Positions 1 to 5,330 of a stretch of 9,109 bases of DNA are shown piece after piece. Location: contig CANJKD010000050.1 of assembly GCA_947474415.1 (NCBI GenBank), forward strand, positions 1-9,109, in the 5' to 3' direction. The DNA is from Burkholderiales bacterium (lineage in GTDB: Bacteria; Pseudomonadota; Gammaproteobacteria; Burkholderiales; Burkholderiaceae_C). Every line of letters begins with the position of its first letter. Positions within the stretch are counted from its first letter, which is position 1. A model generated the notes under the pieces. That model ran no database searches and was not told the DNA's origin. It saw only the letters and a list, made by a program, of their open reading frames with translations. The translations under genes were made by a program, and so were the position numbers.

Positions 1-569
1 AGCAGCGCCAGCGGTTCGGTGAGGGCGTCGGCATCGAGCGCCATCAGGCCGGGGAACAGTTCCAGCGCGGTCGCGAAACCGGCCACCCAGGGGTAGACGG
101 CGTCGTTGCCGGCAGGGGTCGAACCGCCCTCCTCGTCATCCTCAGGGTCAGCGAAGTCTTCGAACGACTTGCCGGGCGACGCGGGTTCGTCACCGGGCTC
201 ATCGCCCGCCTCGTCGTCGAGCTCGAACACCCAGGGGTCGAACCACTGGCGGCGCGTGATAGCGTCGTCGAGCTCGGCATGGCGGCGGCACGCCAGCGCG
301 TGCAGGCGCGATGCATCGAAGCGGGCGGGCAGCGAGCGGCCGTCGACATCGGTGATGTACGGCAACCAGCGCATCGGCGGCACGGCCTGGGGTTGGAGCA
401 GCACGCCGCAGAGAAAACCGTCGAGCATGCTCACGTCCAGCGCTTCGAGCGGCGCGGGCACGGTATCGAGCAGGACTTGAAGCTCGTCGAGCTCGTGCGC
501 GGTCAGCGGTTGAGTGGCGACACGCCGCTCGGGGCGAGGCGGGGGTGGGCGGTGGCTGTGGGAAGGCAT
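1..569 (-). CDS. YecA/UPF0149 family protein (3' end cut by window edge)
   Basis: The reading frame is open from an ATG at 569 to the window edge, giving 189 visible residues. The N-terminus is a short Pro/Arg-rich stretch. Residues about 22-60 then read LTAHELDELQ... and MLDGFLCGVLLQP, the start motif of the YecA/YgfB (UPF0149) family, followed by PMRWLPYI. An acidic low-complexity segment at about 116-150 (many D, E, G and P) precedes YPWVAGFATALELFPGLMAL, the second conserved block. Many family members carry a C-terminal SEC-C zinc-binding motif; that part would lie beyond the left edge. The biochemical role of the family is poorly defined. No good Shine-Dalgarno sequence is visible, so the start is the most likely ATG rather than a proven one. 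The family assignment rests on recognised motifs and is fairly secure. Confidence 0.85.
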   Translation of the reverse strand, partial: MPSHSHRPPPPRPERRVATQPLTAHELDELQVLLDTVPAPLEALDVSMLDGFLCGVLLQPQAVPPMRWLPYITDVDGRSLPARFDASRLHALACRRHAELDDAITRRQWFDPWVFELDDEAGDEPGDEPASPGKSFEDFADPEDDEEGGSTPAGNDAVYPWVAGFATALELFPGLMALDADALTEPLAL

Positions 570-648
570 GGGCGGATTGTGGCGTGCACGGCACGCTTCC
601 TTCAAGTTGGGGATGGCAGGCCATCGGGTGCGCCCCTAGAGTGCCGCT

Positions 649-808
649 CGTTGCTGCATTGCGCGCCGCGCGGTGCAGCCACCAGATTCAGATCTTCGCA
701 AGGCCGGCTTTGCATTTCGATGCAGGCGCGGAACCGATACCGGTCCCAACGACGTCCTTTCTGAAGGACTTCCAAGCCCACCCGTTCGCGCGGGTGGGCC
801 TTTTTTTT
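649..808 (+). ncRNA. Candidate small structured RNA ending in an intrinsic terminator
   Basis: The gap between the YecA-family gene and the LysR-type gene has no convincing protein-coding frame, but it contains consecutive short hairpins on the plus strand. These are CTGCA/TGCAG (654-658 with 674-678, with inner CGCG pairing), TGCAT-TTCG-ATGCA (711-724), ACCG-ATAC-CGGT (733-744), GTCCTT-TCTG-AAGGAC (754-769) and the terminator at 776-808. Both flanking genes lie on the minus strand, so the terminator must serve some other plus-strand transcript. The 5' end is a guess: a weak -10-like TAGAGT at 637-642 has no good -35. It does not resemble 6S RNA, tmRNA or a tRNA as far as I can see. This is inference from structure only. 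Confidence 0.3.
776..808 (+). terminator. Strong intrinsic terminator reading on the plus strand
   Basis: A perfect 9-bp stem, GCCCACCCG (776-784) paired with CGGGTGGGC (791-799), has a TTCGCG loop and is followed by CC and eight consecutive T (801-808). On the plus strand this is a textbook rho-independent terminator. On the minus strand there is no T-run after the stem, so it should not terminate the LysR-type gene, whose stop codon lies only five bases beyond the T-run. Confidence 0.8.
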
Positions 809-812
809 GGGG

Positions 813-1811
813 TCAGCCCGGGGGCTCTGGCTCGAAACCAGGTTTGAACGCCGCGCGCAGATGCGCCACCAGCGCTTGCACCGCCTTCGGTGTGCTCGGG
901 CTCCAGGGCCGCATCGCATAGACCGCGTCGCCGAAGAAGCCGACCGGTCGCCACGGCGTCATCACCTCCCGCAGCCGCCCGCTGCGCAGCGCGTCGACGG
1001 CACTGAAATCAGGCAGCAACGCCAGGCCCAGCCCGGCCAGCGCGGCGCCGCGCAGCAGCTCGCTGTTGCTGGCCCGGAACGGGCCCTGCACCGTGACGCT
1101 TACCCGCTCGGGCTCGCGCTCGGGCTCGCCCTTCGATGGCCGCAGCACGCGCTCGAACTTCCACAGCGCCGGGCCGGGTCGCAGGTACGGCAGGCACAAG
1201 TGCGTGGCCAGTTCGGCGGGGTCTTGCGGTGTGCCGTGGCGGCGCAGGTAGGCGGCACTGGCCACCAGCACCGAGCGCGACTCGCACAGCTTCCACGCCA
1301 CGTGGTTTTCCGGCGGCGCACTGGTGTGGCGCACTGCCAGATCGAAGCCTTCGTGGGCCAGCGTCACGAGCCGGTCCGACAGCTCAAGCTCGATGCGGAT
1401 GTCGGGGTGGGCGCGCAGAAAGCTCTCGATCTGCGGCGCGACCTGCTGGCGGCCCAGCGCCACCGGCGCGGTCACCCGCACCAGCCCGCGCGGCTGGGCT
1501 GCCAGGTCACGCGTTTCGGTCACGCTGCGGGCGATCTGCGCGAAGCTCTCGGCGGTCTGCGCCACCAGTTGCTGGCCGGCTTCGGTGAGGCGCAATGAGC
1601 GCGTGGTGCGCTGCACCAGCGTCTGCGCAACAGCCCTTTCCAGCTCGCTGATGCGCTGGCTCACCGCCGCCTTCGACAGCCCGAGCCGCTGCGCCACCTG
1701 CGTGAAGCTGCCCAGCTGGGCGAGCAACGTGAGCGTGTGAACCTGTGGCCACAGCAGGTCGATGCGCTGTTCGGGTGGCAGCGTGGGCAGCGGGACGGGC
1801 GAGGTGGGCAT
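813..1811 (-). CDS. LysR-family transcriptional regulator (CrgA-like group)
   Basis: This 332-residue DNA-binding regulator is divergent from mmsA. The N-terminal winged helix-turn-helix is clear: GSFTQVAQRLGLSKAAVSQR at about 34-53, then ISELE and RTTRSLRLTEAG. It is followed by a linker helix and a periplasmic-binding-protein-like effector domain from about residue 108 (GLVRVTAPVALG) to about 315, with the ELSDRLVTLAHEGFDLAVR segment typical of the CrgA-like subgroup. Length is near the family norm of about 300, with some 15 extra N-terminal residues and a Pro-rich tail (EPEPPG). The ATG at 1811 is the only good start upstream of the helix-turn-helix. The divergent position and a palindrome in the shared intergenic region imply that it controls mmsA and possibly itself. 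The inducer cannot be read from the sequence. Confidence 0.93.
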   Translation of the reverse strand: MPTSPVPLPTLPPEQRIDLLWPQVHTLTLLAQLGSFTQVAQRLGLSKAAVSQRISELERAVAQTLVQRTTRSLRLTEAGQQLVAQTAESFAQIARSVTETRDLAAQPRGLVRVTAPVALGRQQVAPQIESFLRAHPDIRIELELSDRLVTLAHEGFDLAVRHTSAPPENHVAWKLCESRSVLVASAAYLRRHGTPQDPAELATHLCLPYLRPGPALWKFERVLRPSKGEPEREPERVSVTVQGPFRASNSELLRGAALAGLGLALLPDFSAVDALRSGRLREVMTPWRPVGFFGDAVYAMRPWSPSTPKAVQALVAHLRAAFKPGFEPEPPG

Positions 1812-1833
1812 GGGCTGGAACTGACAGGGGTTG

Positions 1834-1855
1834 ATTGTTCAGTCTATCGAACAAT
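1834..1855. promoter_or_regulatory. Palindromic LysR-type binding site between the regulator gene and mmsA
   Basis: ATTGTTC (1834-1840) and GAACAAT (1849-1855) form a perfect 7-bp inverted repeat with an 8-base spacer. It contains the T-N11-A pattern (T1838, A1850) associated with LysR-type regulators. Its centre lies about 64 bases upstream of the predicted mmsA transcription start and 33 bases upstream of the regulator's ATG. That geometry fits an activator recognition site that also allows autorepression. The sequence symmetry is direct observation; the role is inferred. Confidence 0.7.
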
Positions 1856-1873
1856 GAAAGCGGTGGCAGGCAA

Positions 1874-1902
1874 TTGGCAAGCGCCGGGCAGCCGCTTAGA
1901 CT
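1874..1902 (+). promoter_or_regulatory. Predicted sigma-70 promoter of mmsA
   Basis: TTGGCA (1874-1879) and TAGACT (1897-1902) are separated by 17 bases, a good housekeeping-type promoter. Transcription would start near 1909, giving a leader of about 30 bases before the ATG at 1939. An 8-bp inverted repeat, CAATTGGC (1871-1878) and GCCAATTG (1904-1911), brackets the promoter and may be a second protein contact. Confidence 0.55.
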
Positions 1903-1938
1903 GGCCAATTGATTCCGCATCCACCAGGAGACACCACC

Positions 1939-3459
1939 ATGGCCGCACCCGAAGCCTTCGCAGCAAGCACCGAAGTCGGCCACTTCATCAACGGCCGCGC
2001 CGCACCGAGCACCAGCGGGCGCCGCCAGCCGGTCTTCAACCCGGCCACGGGCGCGGTGGCGCGCCAGGTGGCGCTGGGCTCGGAGGGTGAAGTGAGCGCC
2101 GCCGTGGCCGCCGCGAAGGCCGCTTTCCCGGCCTGGGCCGACACGCCGCCGATCCGCCGCGCGCGCATCATGAACACCTTCCTCGGGCTGCTGAACCAGC
2201 ACCGCGACACGCTCGCCGCCATGATCACCGCCGAGCACGGCAAGGTGTTCACCGACGCGCAGGGCGAGGTCACGCGCGGCATCGACATCGTCGAGTTCGC
2301 CTGCGGCGTGCCGCAGTTGCTGAAGGGCGACTTCACCGATCAAGTGTCAACCGGCATCGACAACTGGACGTTGCGCCAGCCGCTCGGCGTGGTGGCCGGC
2401 ATCACGCCGTTCAACTTCCCCGTCATGGTGCCGATGTGGATGTACCCGGTGGCCATCGCCTGCGGCAACTGCTTCATCCTGAAGCCGAGCGAGCGCGACC
2501 CTTCGGCCAGCGTCTTCATGGCCGAATTGCTGAAGCAGGCCGGCCTGCCCGACGGCGTGTTCAACGTCGTGCAAGGCGACAAGGTGGTGGTTGACGCGCT
2601 GTTGACGCACCCCGACGTGCGCGCGCTGAGCTTCGTCGGCTCGACCCCGATCGCGCAGTACATCTACGACACCGGCGCGCACCACGGCAAGCGCGTGCAG
2701 GCGCTGGGCGGCGCGAAGAACCACATGGTCGTGATGCCCGATGCCGACATCGAGCAGGCCGTCGATGCGCTGATCGGCGCGGCCTACGGTTCGGCCGGCG
2801 AGCGCTGCATGGCGATCAGCGTGGCGGTGCTGGTGGGCGACGTGGCCGACAAGATCATCCCGAAGCTGGCCGAGCGCGCCAAGGCCCTGATCATCAAGAA
2901 CGGCATGGAACTCGACGCCGAGATGGGCCCCATCGTCACGCGCCAGGCGCTGGAGCGTATCGAGGGCTACATCGGCGTGGGGCTTGAGGAAGGCGCGACG
3001 CTGGTCGTCGACGGGCGCGGCTGCAAAGTGGCCGGCCATGAGGGTGGTTTCTTCACCGGCGGCACGCTGTTCGACCACGTCACGCCCAACATGCGCATCT
3101 ACAAGGAAGAGATCTTCGGCCCGGTGCTGTCGTGCGTGCGCGTGCCCGACCTCGCAGCGTCGGTCGACCTGATCAACGCCCACGAGTTCGGCAACGGCGT
3201 GGCCTGCTTCACCAGCGACGGCAACGTGGCGCGCGAGTTCTCGCGCCGCGTGCAGGTCGGCATGGTCGGCATCAACGTGCCCATTCCGGTGCCAATGGCC
3301 TGGCACGGCTTCGGCGGCTGGAAGCGTTCGTTGTTCGGCGACATGCACGCCTACGGCGAGGAAGGGGTGCGCTTCTACACCAAGCAGAAGTCGGTCATGC
3401 AGCGCTGGCCGGCGAGCATTGGCAAGGGTGCTGAGTTCGCGATGCCGACGGCGAAGTAG
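1939..3459 (+). CDS. mmsA: Methylmalonate-semialdehyde dehydrogenase (CoA-acylating)
   Basis: This 506-residue cytosolic enzyme of the aldehyde dehydrogenase superfamily converts methylmalonate semialdehyde (or malonate semialdehyde) with NAD+ and CoA to propionyl-CoA (or acetyl-CoA), in valine and related catabolism. Visible motifs are [11 protein letters not shown] with the conserved Asn159, LKPSE with Lys182, GSAGERCMA with catalytic Cys290 and EEIFGPV at 390-396. In place of the usual general-base Glu loop it has LGGAKNH at about 256-262, a hallmark of the CoA-dependent methylmalonate-semialdehyde subgroup. An upstream in-frame ATT (1909) is unlikely as the start: AGGAG at 1926-1930 sits 8 bases before the ATG at 1939, and the N-terminus then matches the family. 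The gene stands alone behind its divergent LysR-type regulator. Its last 86 bases including the stop are duplicated about 1 kb downstream. Confidence 0.95.
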   Translation: MAAPEAFAASTEVGHFINGRAAPSTSGRRQPVFNPATGAVARQVALGSEGEVSAAVAAAKAAFPAWADTPPIRRARIMNTFLGLLNQHRDTLAAMITAEHGKVFTDAQGEVTRGIDIVEFACGVPQLLKGDFTDQVSTGIDNWTLRQPLGVVAGITPFNFPVMVPMWMYPVAIACGNCFILKPSERDPSASVFMAELLKQAGLPDGVFNVVQGDKVVVDALLTHPDVRALSFVGSTPIAQYIYDTGAHHGKRVQALGGAKNHMVVMPDADIEQAVDALIGAAYGSAGERCMAISVAVLVGDVADKIIPKLAERAKALIIKNGMELDAEMGPIVTRQALERIEGYIGVGLEEGATLVVDGRGCKVAGHEGGFFTGGTLFDHVTPNMRIYKEEIFGPVLSCVRVPDLAASVDLINAHEFGNGVACFTSDGNVAREFSRRVQVGMVGINVPIPVPMAWHGFGGWKRSLFGDMHAYGEEGVRFYTKQKSVMQRWPASIGKGAEFAMPTAK

Positions 3460-3461
3460 GC
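3376..3461 (+). repeat. 86-bp direct repeat, copy 1 (3' end of mmsA)
   Basis: This stretch covers the last 27 codons of mmsA, the stop codon and two more bases. It is identical in all 86 positions to 4440-4525, at an offset of 1064 bases. Identity stops abruptly on both sides (C3375 versus A4439, T3462 versus G4526). It marks the left boundary of the toxin-antitoxin islet. Confidence 0.95.
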
Positions 3462-3525
3462 TTGGCCTTTGAAGAATGCGGGCAGCACGTTGAAGCATCC
3501 ACCAGCTTGCGGCTCTACGGAAGTA

Positions 3526-3561
3526 TTGACGATACGTATTGCTCGCTTATTATTGGCGAGC
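3526..3561 (+). promoter_or_regulatory. Promoter and palindromic operator of the toxin-antitoxin operon
   Basis: TTGACG (3526-3531) and TATTAT (3548-3553), 16 bases apart, form a strong sigma-70 promoter. A perfect inverted repeat, GCTCGC (3541-3546) and GCGAGC (3556-3561), encloses the -10 box, and an 8-bp palindrome ATACGTAT lies in the spacer (3532-3539). Binding there by the helix-turn-helix antitoxin, with or without toxin, would block RNA polymerase. That is the usual autoregulation of type II modules, inferred here from position. Confidence 0.65.
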
Positions 3562-3817
3562 GAACGCGATCAACTGGCAACCGAAAGCCCTTCGCCAACT
3601 GCGCAAGATTGAAGTTCACGTGGGGAAGCAGATCCGAACGGCGGTGAGTACTGAACTCGTTGACTTGTCGAAGGCCAGGAACGTCAAGGCCCTCACGAAT
3701 CACGACCACGGGTATCGCCTGCGCGTAGGCAACTACAGGGTCTTCTTCGACTTTGACGGTGCGGTCTGCATCGTAAACATTGAAGAGGTCAGGAAGCGCG
3801 ATGAACGCACGTACTGA
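3539..3817 (+). CDS. RelE/ParE-family toxin of a type II toxin-antitoxin pair
   Basis: The protein is up to 92 residues. The conserved part begins at INWQPKALRQLRKI (about residue 11) and contains HDHGYRLRVGNYRVFFDFDG and a C-terminal RKRDERTY. These are typical of the RelE/ParE fold, whose members are mostly ribosome-dependent mRNA endonucleases or gyrase inhibitors. The first in-frame start is a TTG at 3539, but it lies inside the predicted promoter, and no ATG or GTG follows before the conserved region. The real start is therefore uncertain; homologous proteins would be expected to begin near 3560-3569. The gene overlaps the antitoxin gene by 17 bases, which fits translational coupling. 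Toxin-first order is HigBA-like. The fold assignment is firm; the exact target and the start are not. Confidence 0.85.
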   Translation: MLAYYWRANAINWQPKALRQLRKIEVHVGKQIRTAVSTELVDLSKARNVKALTNHDHGYRLRVGNYRVFFDFDGAVCIVNIEEVRKRDERTY

Positions 3818-4133
3818 GTTTCAGGTCATCGTTGGTCAGGACGGAAAGCCTGCCTTCGTCGTGGTGCCCTACGAACAGTTCCGCCGCATGAAAGGCGGCT
3901 TCACACATGGCACCGTACCGGACGAAGTGGTCAACCTGTCGTTCGAGCGTGGCGTGTCCGCGATGGCCGCATGGCGCGAGCACTTTGGCTTCACCCAAGC
4001 CGAGGTCGCGGCCCGCATCGGCATCACCCAGGCGGCATACGCCCAGATGGAGAGAGTGAAGCAACCTCGCAAGGCCACGCTTGAAAAGGTGGCGGCGGCC
4101 TTGGGTCTTGAAGTCGAACAACTTCGCTGGTAA
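3801..4133 (+). CDS. Xre-type helix-turn-helix antitoxin with Phd-like N-terminus
   Basis: This 110-residue partner of the upstream toxin starts at an ATG with AGGA six bases upstream, inside the toxin's last codons. A TTG 21 bases earlier is possible but lacks support. Residues 6-30 (FQVIVGQDGKPAFVVVPYEQ...) resemble the short N-terminal strand-helix of Phd/YefM-type antitoxins. Residues about 52-110 form an Xre/Cro helix-turn-helix with FTQAEVAARIGITQAAYAQM followed by ATLEKVAAALG. The protein should neutralise the toxin and repress the operon through the palindrome over the promoter. Which half binds the toxin is not evident. Confidence 0.85.
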   Translation: MNARTEFQVIVGQDGKPAFVVVPYEQFRRMKGGFTHGTVPDEVVNLSFERGVSAMAAWREHFGFTQAEVAARIGITQAAYAQMERVKQPRKATLEKVAAALGLEVEQLRW

Positions 4134-4439
4134 CCAGTGACGGCCACCGCCTGCGGGCTCATGTCTCGAAGGCGCCACCGTTCGCTTTGCGGGTCACCAC
4201 GGCGAAGTCTTTGACCACGCTGAATTCTTGCTCATGGCCCCCAACGATGACATCGGCGCTCCTGGACCGCTTGCTGGCTCACGTCGACACCGTTCTGATC
4301 GAGGGCAAGAGCTACCGCGGACAGGATCACGCCTGAAGCCTCGCTGCGCCCCCAGCGCCAGCTTCAAGCCAATGCCACCGCGAAATCCTCAGCATTTTGA
4401 AACCGGCCAAAACTCAGCACGTTCGCACCGGCGCCCATA
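4134..4439. other. Gene debris downstream of the antitoxin
   Basis: These 306 bases hold no intact gene. Besides the istB tail described separately, two minus-strand frame tails look protein-like. One ends at a stop at 4159-4161 with residues FSVVKDFAVVTRKANGGAF. The other, with MGAGANVLSFGRF and then DFAVALA, ends at about 4364 and is cut off upstream exactly at the repeat boundary (4440). I do not recognise either. Abrupt joins of unrelated ends suggest successive insertions and deletions. Confidence 0.5.
4247..4336 (+). pseudogene. 3'-terminal remnant of an IS21-type istB ATPase gene
   Basis: In this frame about 29 codons plus a stop read TSALLDRLL, then HVDTVL and EGKSYR. This is the C-terminal pattern of IstB, the AAA+ helper ATPase of IS21-family transposons (ALLDRL...GxSYR). 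The rest of the protein (about 230 residues, with Walker motifs) is missing, and the upstream bases do not continue the alignment. It is a fossil of an insertion sequence inside the islet. The identification rests on a short motif, so confidence is moderate. Confidence 0.6.
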
Positions 4440-4525
4440 TACACCAAGCAGAAGTCGGTCATGCAGCGCTGGCCGGCGAGCATTGGCAAGGGTGCTGAGT
4501 TCGCGATGCCGACGGCGAAGTAGGC
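4440..4525 (+). repeat. 86-bp direct repeat, copy 2 (detached mmsA 3' end)
   Basis: Identical to 3376-3461. It carries the last 27 mmsA codons and stop (4521-4523) without the body of the gene, so it is a pseudogene fragment. It ends six bases before the stop codon of the convergent PIN-domain gene. If the islet were removed by recombination between the copies, mmsA would be left intact and directly convergent with that gene. Confidence 0.95.
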
Positions 4526-4530
4526 GGTCG

Positions 4531-4926
4531 TTACAGCACCCGGACGCCGGGCAAAGTCCGCATCGCCTTGACGAAGGTGGCCGTGTATTCGCACGGCGTA
4601 CTGGCGTTCTTCAGGGCAATCATGGTGTCGGCAAAGTCACACGCCCGCTCGCCGCAAAGGCGGACGGCGTGGCTCAGCCGGTCGCGGTCTTCAAATGAGA
4701 AGGCGGCGCTTTCGAGCAGAGAAGCTATCGCCGTCAGCGCTTCGGCAGGTGCGAAACCATAGAGGCGCCCCAAAACCCAGACCAGCTCGACCAGCACCAT
4801 ATCGTTGACGAAGAACGCGCCTGGTTCACCGTCATGTGCCGCCAGCAGGCGCGAGGCCGCTTTCAATTGCGCGGGTTCGTCGGCCGTCAACAGGCTAACC
4901 AGGACATTCGTGTCCAGGCCGATCAT
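4531..4926 (-). CDS. vapC: PIN-domain toxin of a VapBC-type module
   Basis: This 131-residue predicted endoribonuclease starts with MIGLDTNVLVSLL, the PIN-domain opening with the first catalytic Asp at residue 5. The second acidic residue is Glu47 in VLVELVW, and the third is in CDFADTMI (Asp97 and/or Asp100). The C-terminal end has TFVKAMRTLPGVRVL where relatives usually show TFD; the expected Asp is Val here. That may weaken metal binding, though the fourth acidic position is the least conserved in the family. A start 54 bases upstream is possible but lies inside the antitoxin gene and lacks family similarity. It begins 10 bases after the antitoxin stop without a clear ribosome site, suggesting translational coupling. 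VapC-type toxins cut tRNA or rRNA; the target here is unknown. Confidence 0.87.
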   Translation of the reverse strand: MIGLDTNVLVSLLTADEPAQLKAASRLLAAHDGEPGAFFVNDMVLVELVWVLGRLYGFAPAEALTAIASLLESAAFSFEDRDRLSHAVRLCGERACDFADTMIALKNASTPCEYTATFVKAMRTLPGVRVL

Positions 4927-4936
4927 GGGCGCCGCG

Positions 4937-5200
4937 TCACTTCGGCTTGCGCGAACGCTGGAGGCGATCAACAGCCGCATCGGCCACCGCCTCGTTCATT
5001 TGGCCGGTGCTCACTGCGGCTCGGCCCGGCTGCTTCAGCAGCCCGACGATGGACAGCGCAGAGCGATTCAGTGAGCGCACGGAAATCGATCCATCGTCGT
5101 TCAGCTTGAAGTCGAGCTGAGTTCCCCGCTCGATCTTCAAATGATCACGGATGGCTTTGGGCACCGTGACTTGGCCTTTGATGCTGACGGTAGCGAGCAT
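4937..5200 (-). CDS. vapB: AbrB/SpoVT-type (VapB-like) antitoxin
   Basis: This 87-residue protein has an N-terminal swapped-hairpin AbrB domain: VSIKGQVTVPKAIRDHL at about 5-21, then GTQLDFKL and GSISVR. The C-terminal half (about 50-87) is probably the flexible part that binds the PIN toxin. The ATG at 5200 has AAGGAA on the minus strand (5208-5213) as ribosome binding site. A small inverted repeat, GGAA-AA-TTCC (5201-5210), sits just before the start and could be part of an autoregulatory operator. It is the first gene of the pair and is followed 10 bases later by the toxin gene. Confidence 0.88.
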   Translation of the reverse strand: MLATVSIKGQVTVPKAIRDHLKIERGTQLDFKLNDDGSISVRSLNRSALSIVGLLKQPGRAAVSTGQMNEAVADAAVDRLQRSRKPK

Positions 5201-5287
5201 GGAAAATTCCTTACTTTTTCACGGCGCGGCAACAGATTTTGACAATTTCTGCAAACGGGCACTGGCGACCGACACCGCTGGTTTGAA

Positions 5288-5311
5288 AGCAGCTCCCAGC
5301 TCGGAGCCGCT
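5288..5311 (-). terminator. Weak terminator-like hairpin after the ABC operon
   Basis: On the minus strand, AGCGGCTCC and GGAGCTGCT pair over nine positions (one G-U) around a six-base loop, 20 bases after the permease stop codon. The following bases (CTTTCAAACC) are only weakly T-rich. It may stop or slow transcription before the toxin-antitoxin pair that lies downstream in the same direction. Confidence 0.4.
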
Positions 5312-5330
5312 CGGTCTCTCCCGCAAAGCG

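Larger units (their letters stand above)
3462..4439. mobile_element. Toxin-antitoxin islet flanked by duplicated mmsA 3' ends
   Basis: The 978 bases between the two 86-bp repeats look unlike the surroundings. Base composition is visibly more AT-rich, especially at 3462-3830, and the content is a toxin-antitoxin pair with its own promoter followed by about 300 bases of gene debris including an istB 3' end. No integrase or transposase is present inside, so the islet is not self-mobile as it stands. A short direct target-site duplication is not visible; the boundary is the long gene-end duplication itself. It may have been gained by site-specific integration at the gene end, by homologous recombination with a donor carrying the mmsA tail, or by a tandem duplication followed by insertion and decay. 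Confidence 0.6.

Noticed and set aside
570..808. 6S RNA, tmRNA or tRNA in the left gap
   Set aside because: No matching 5' and 3' end pairing with a central bubble, no tRNA-like arms and no tag-peptide frame could be found.
807..1598. 263-codon plus-strand frame opposite the LysR-type gene
   Set aside because: It is antisense to a clear LysR-type regulator and contains no family motifs.
2347..3498. 383-codon minus-strand frame opposite mmsA
   Set aside because: It is His/Arg/Ala-rich, mirrors codon positions of the clearly real mmsA and shows no family motif.
4364..4594. 76-codon minus-strand frame spanning the repeat
   Set aside because: Its N-terminal two thirds are the antisense of the mmsA repeat and the end of the PIN gene. 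Only the C-terminal tail looks protein-like, so it is not a gene as it stands.
5239..5244. TTGACA hexamer on the plus strand upstream of the antitoxin gene
   Set aside because: No -10 box lies at the right distance and there is no plus-strand gene nearby, so it is probably chance.
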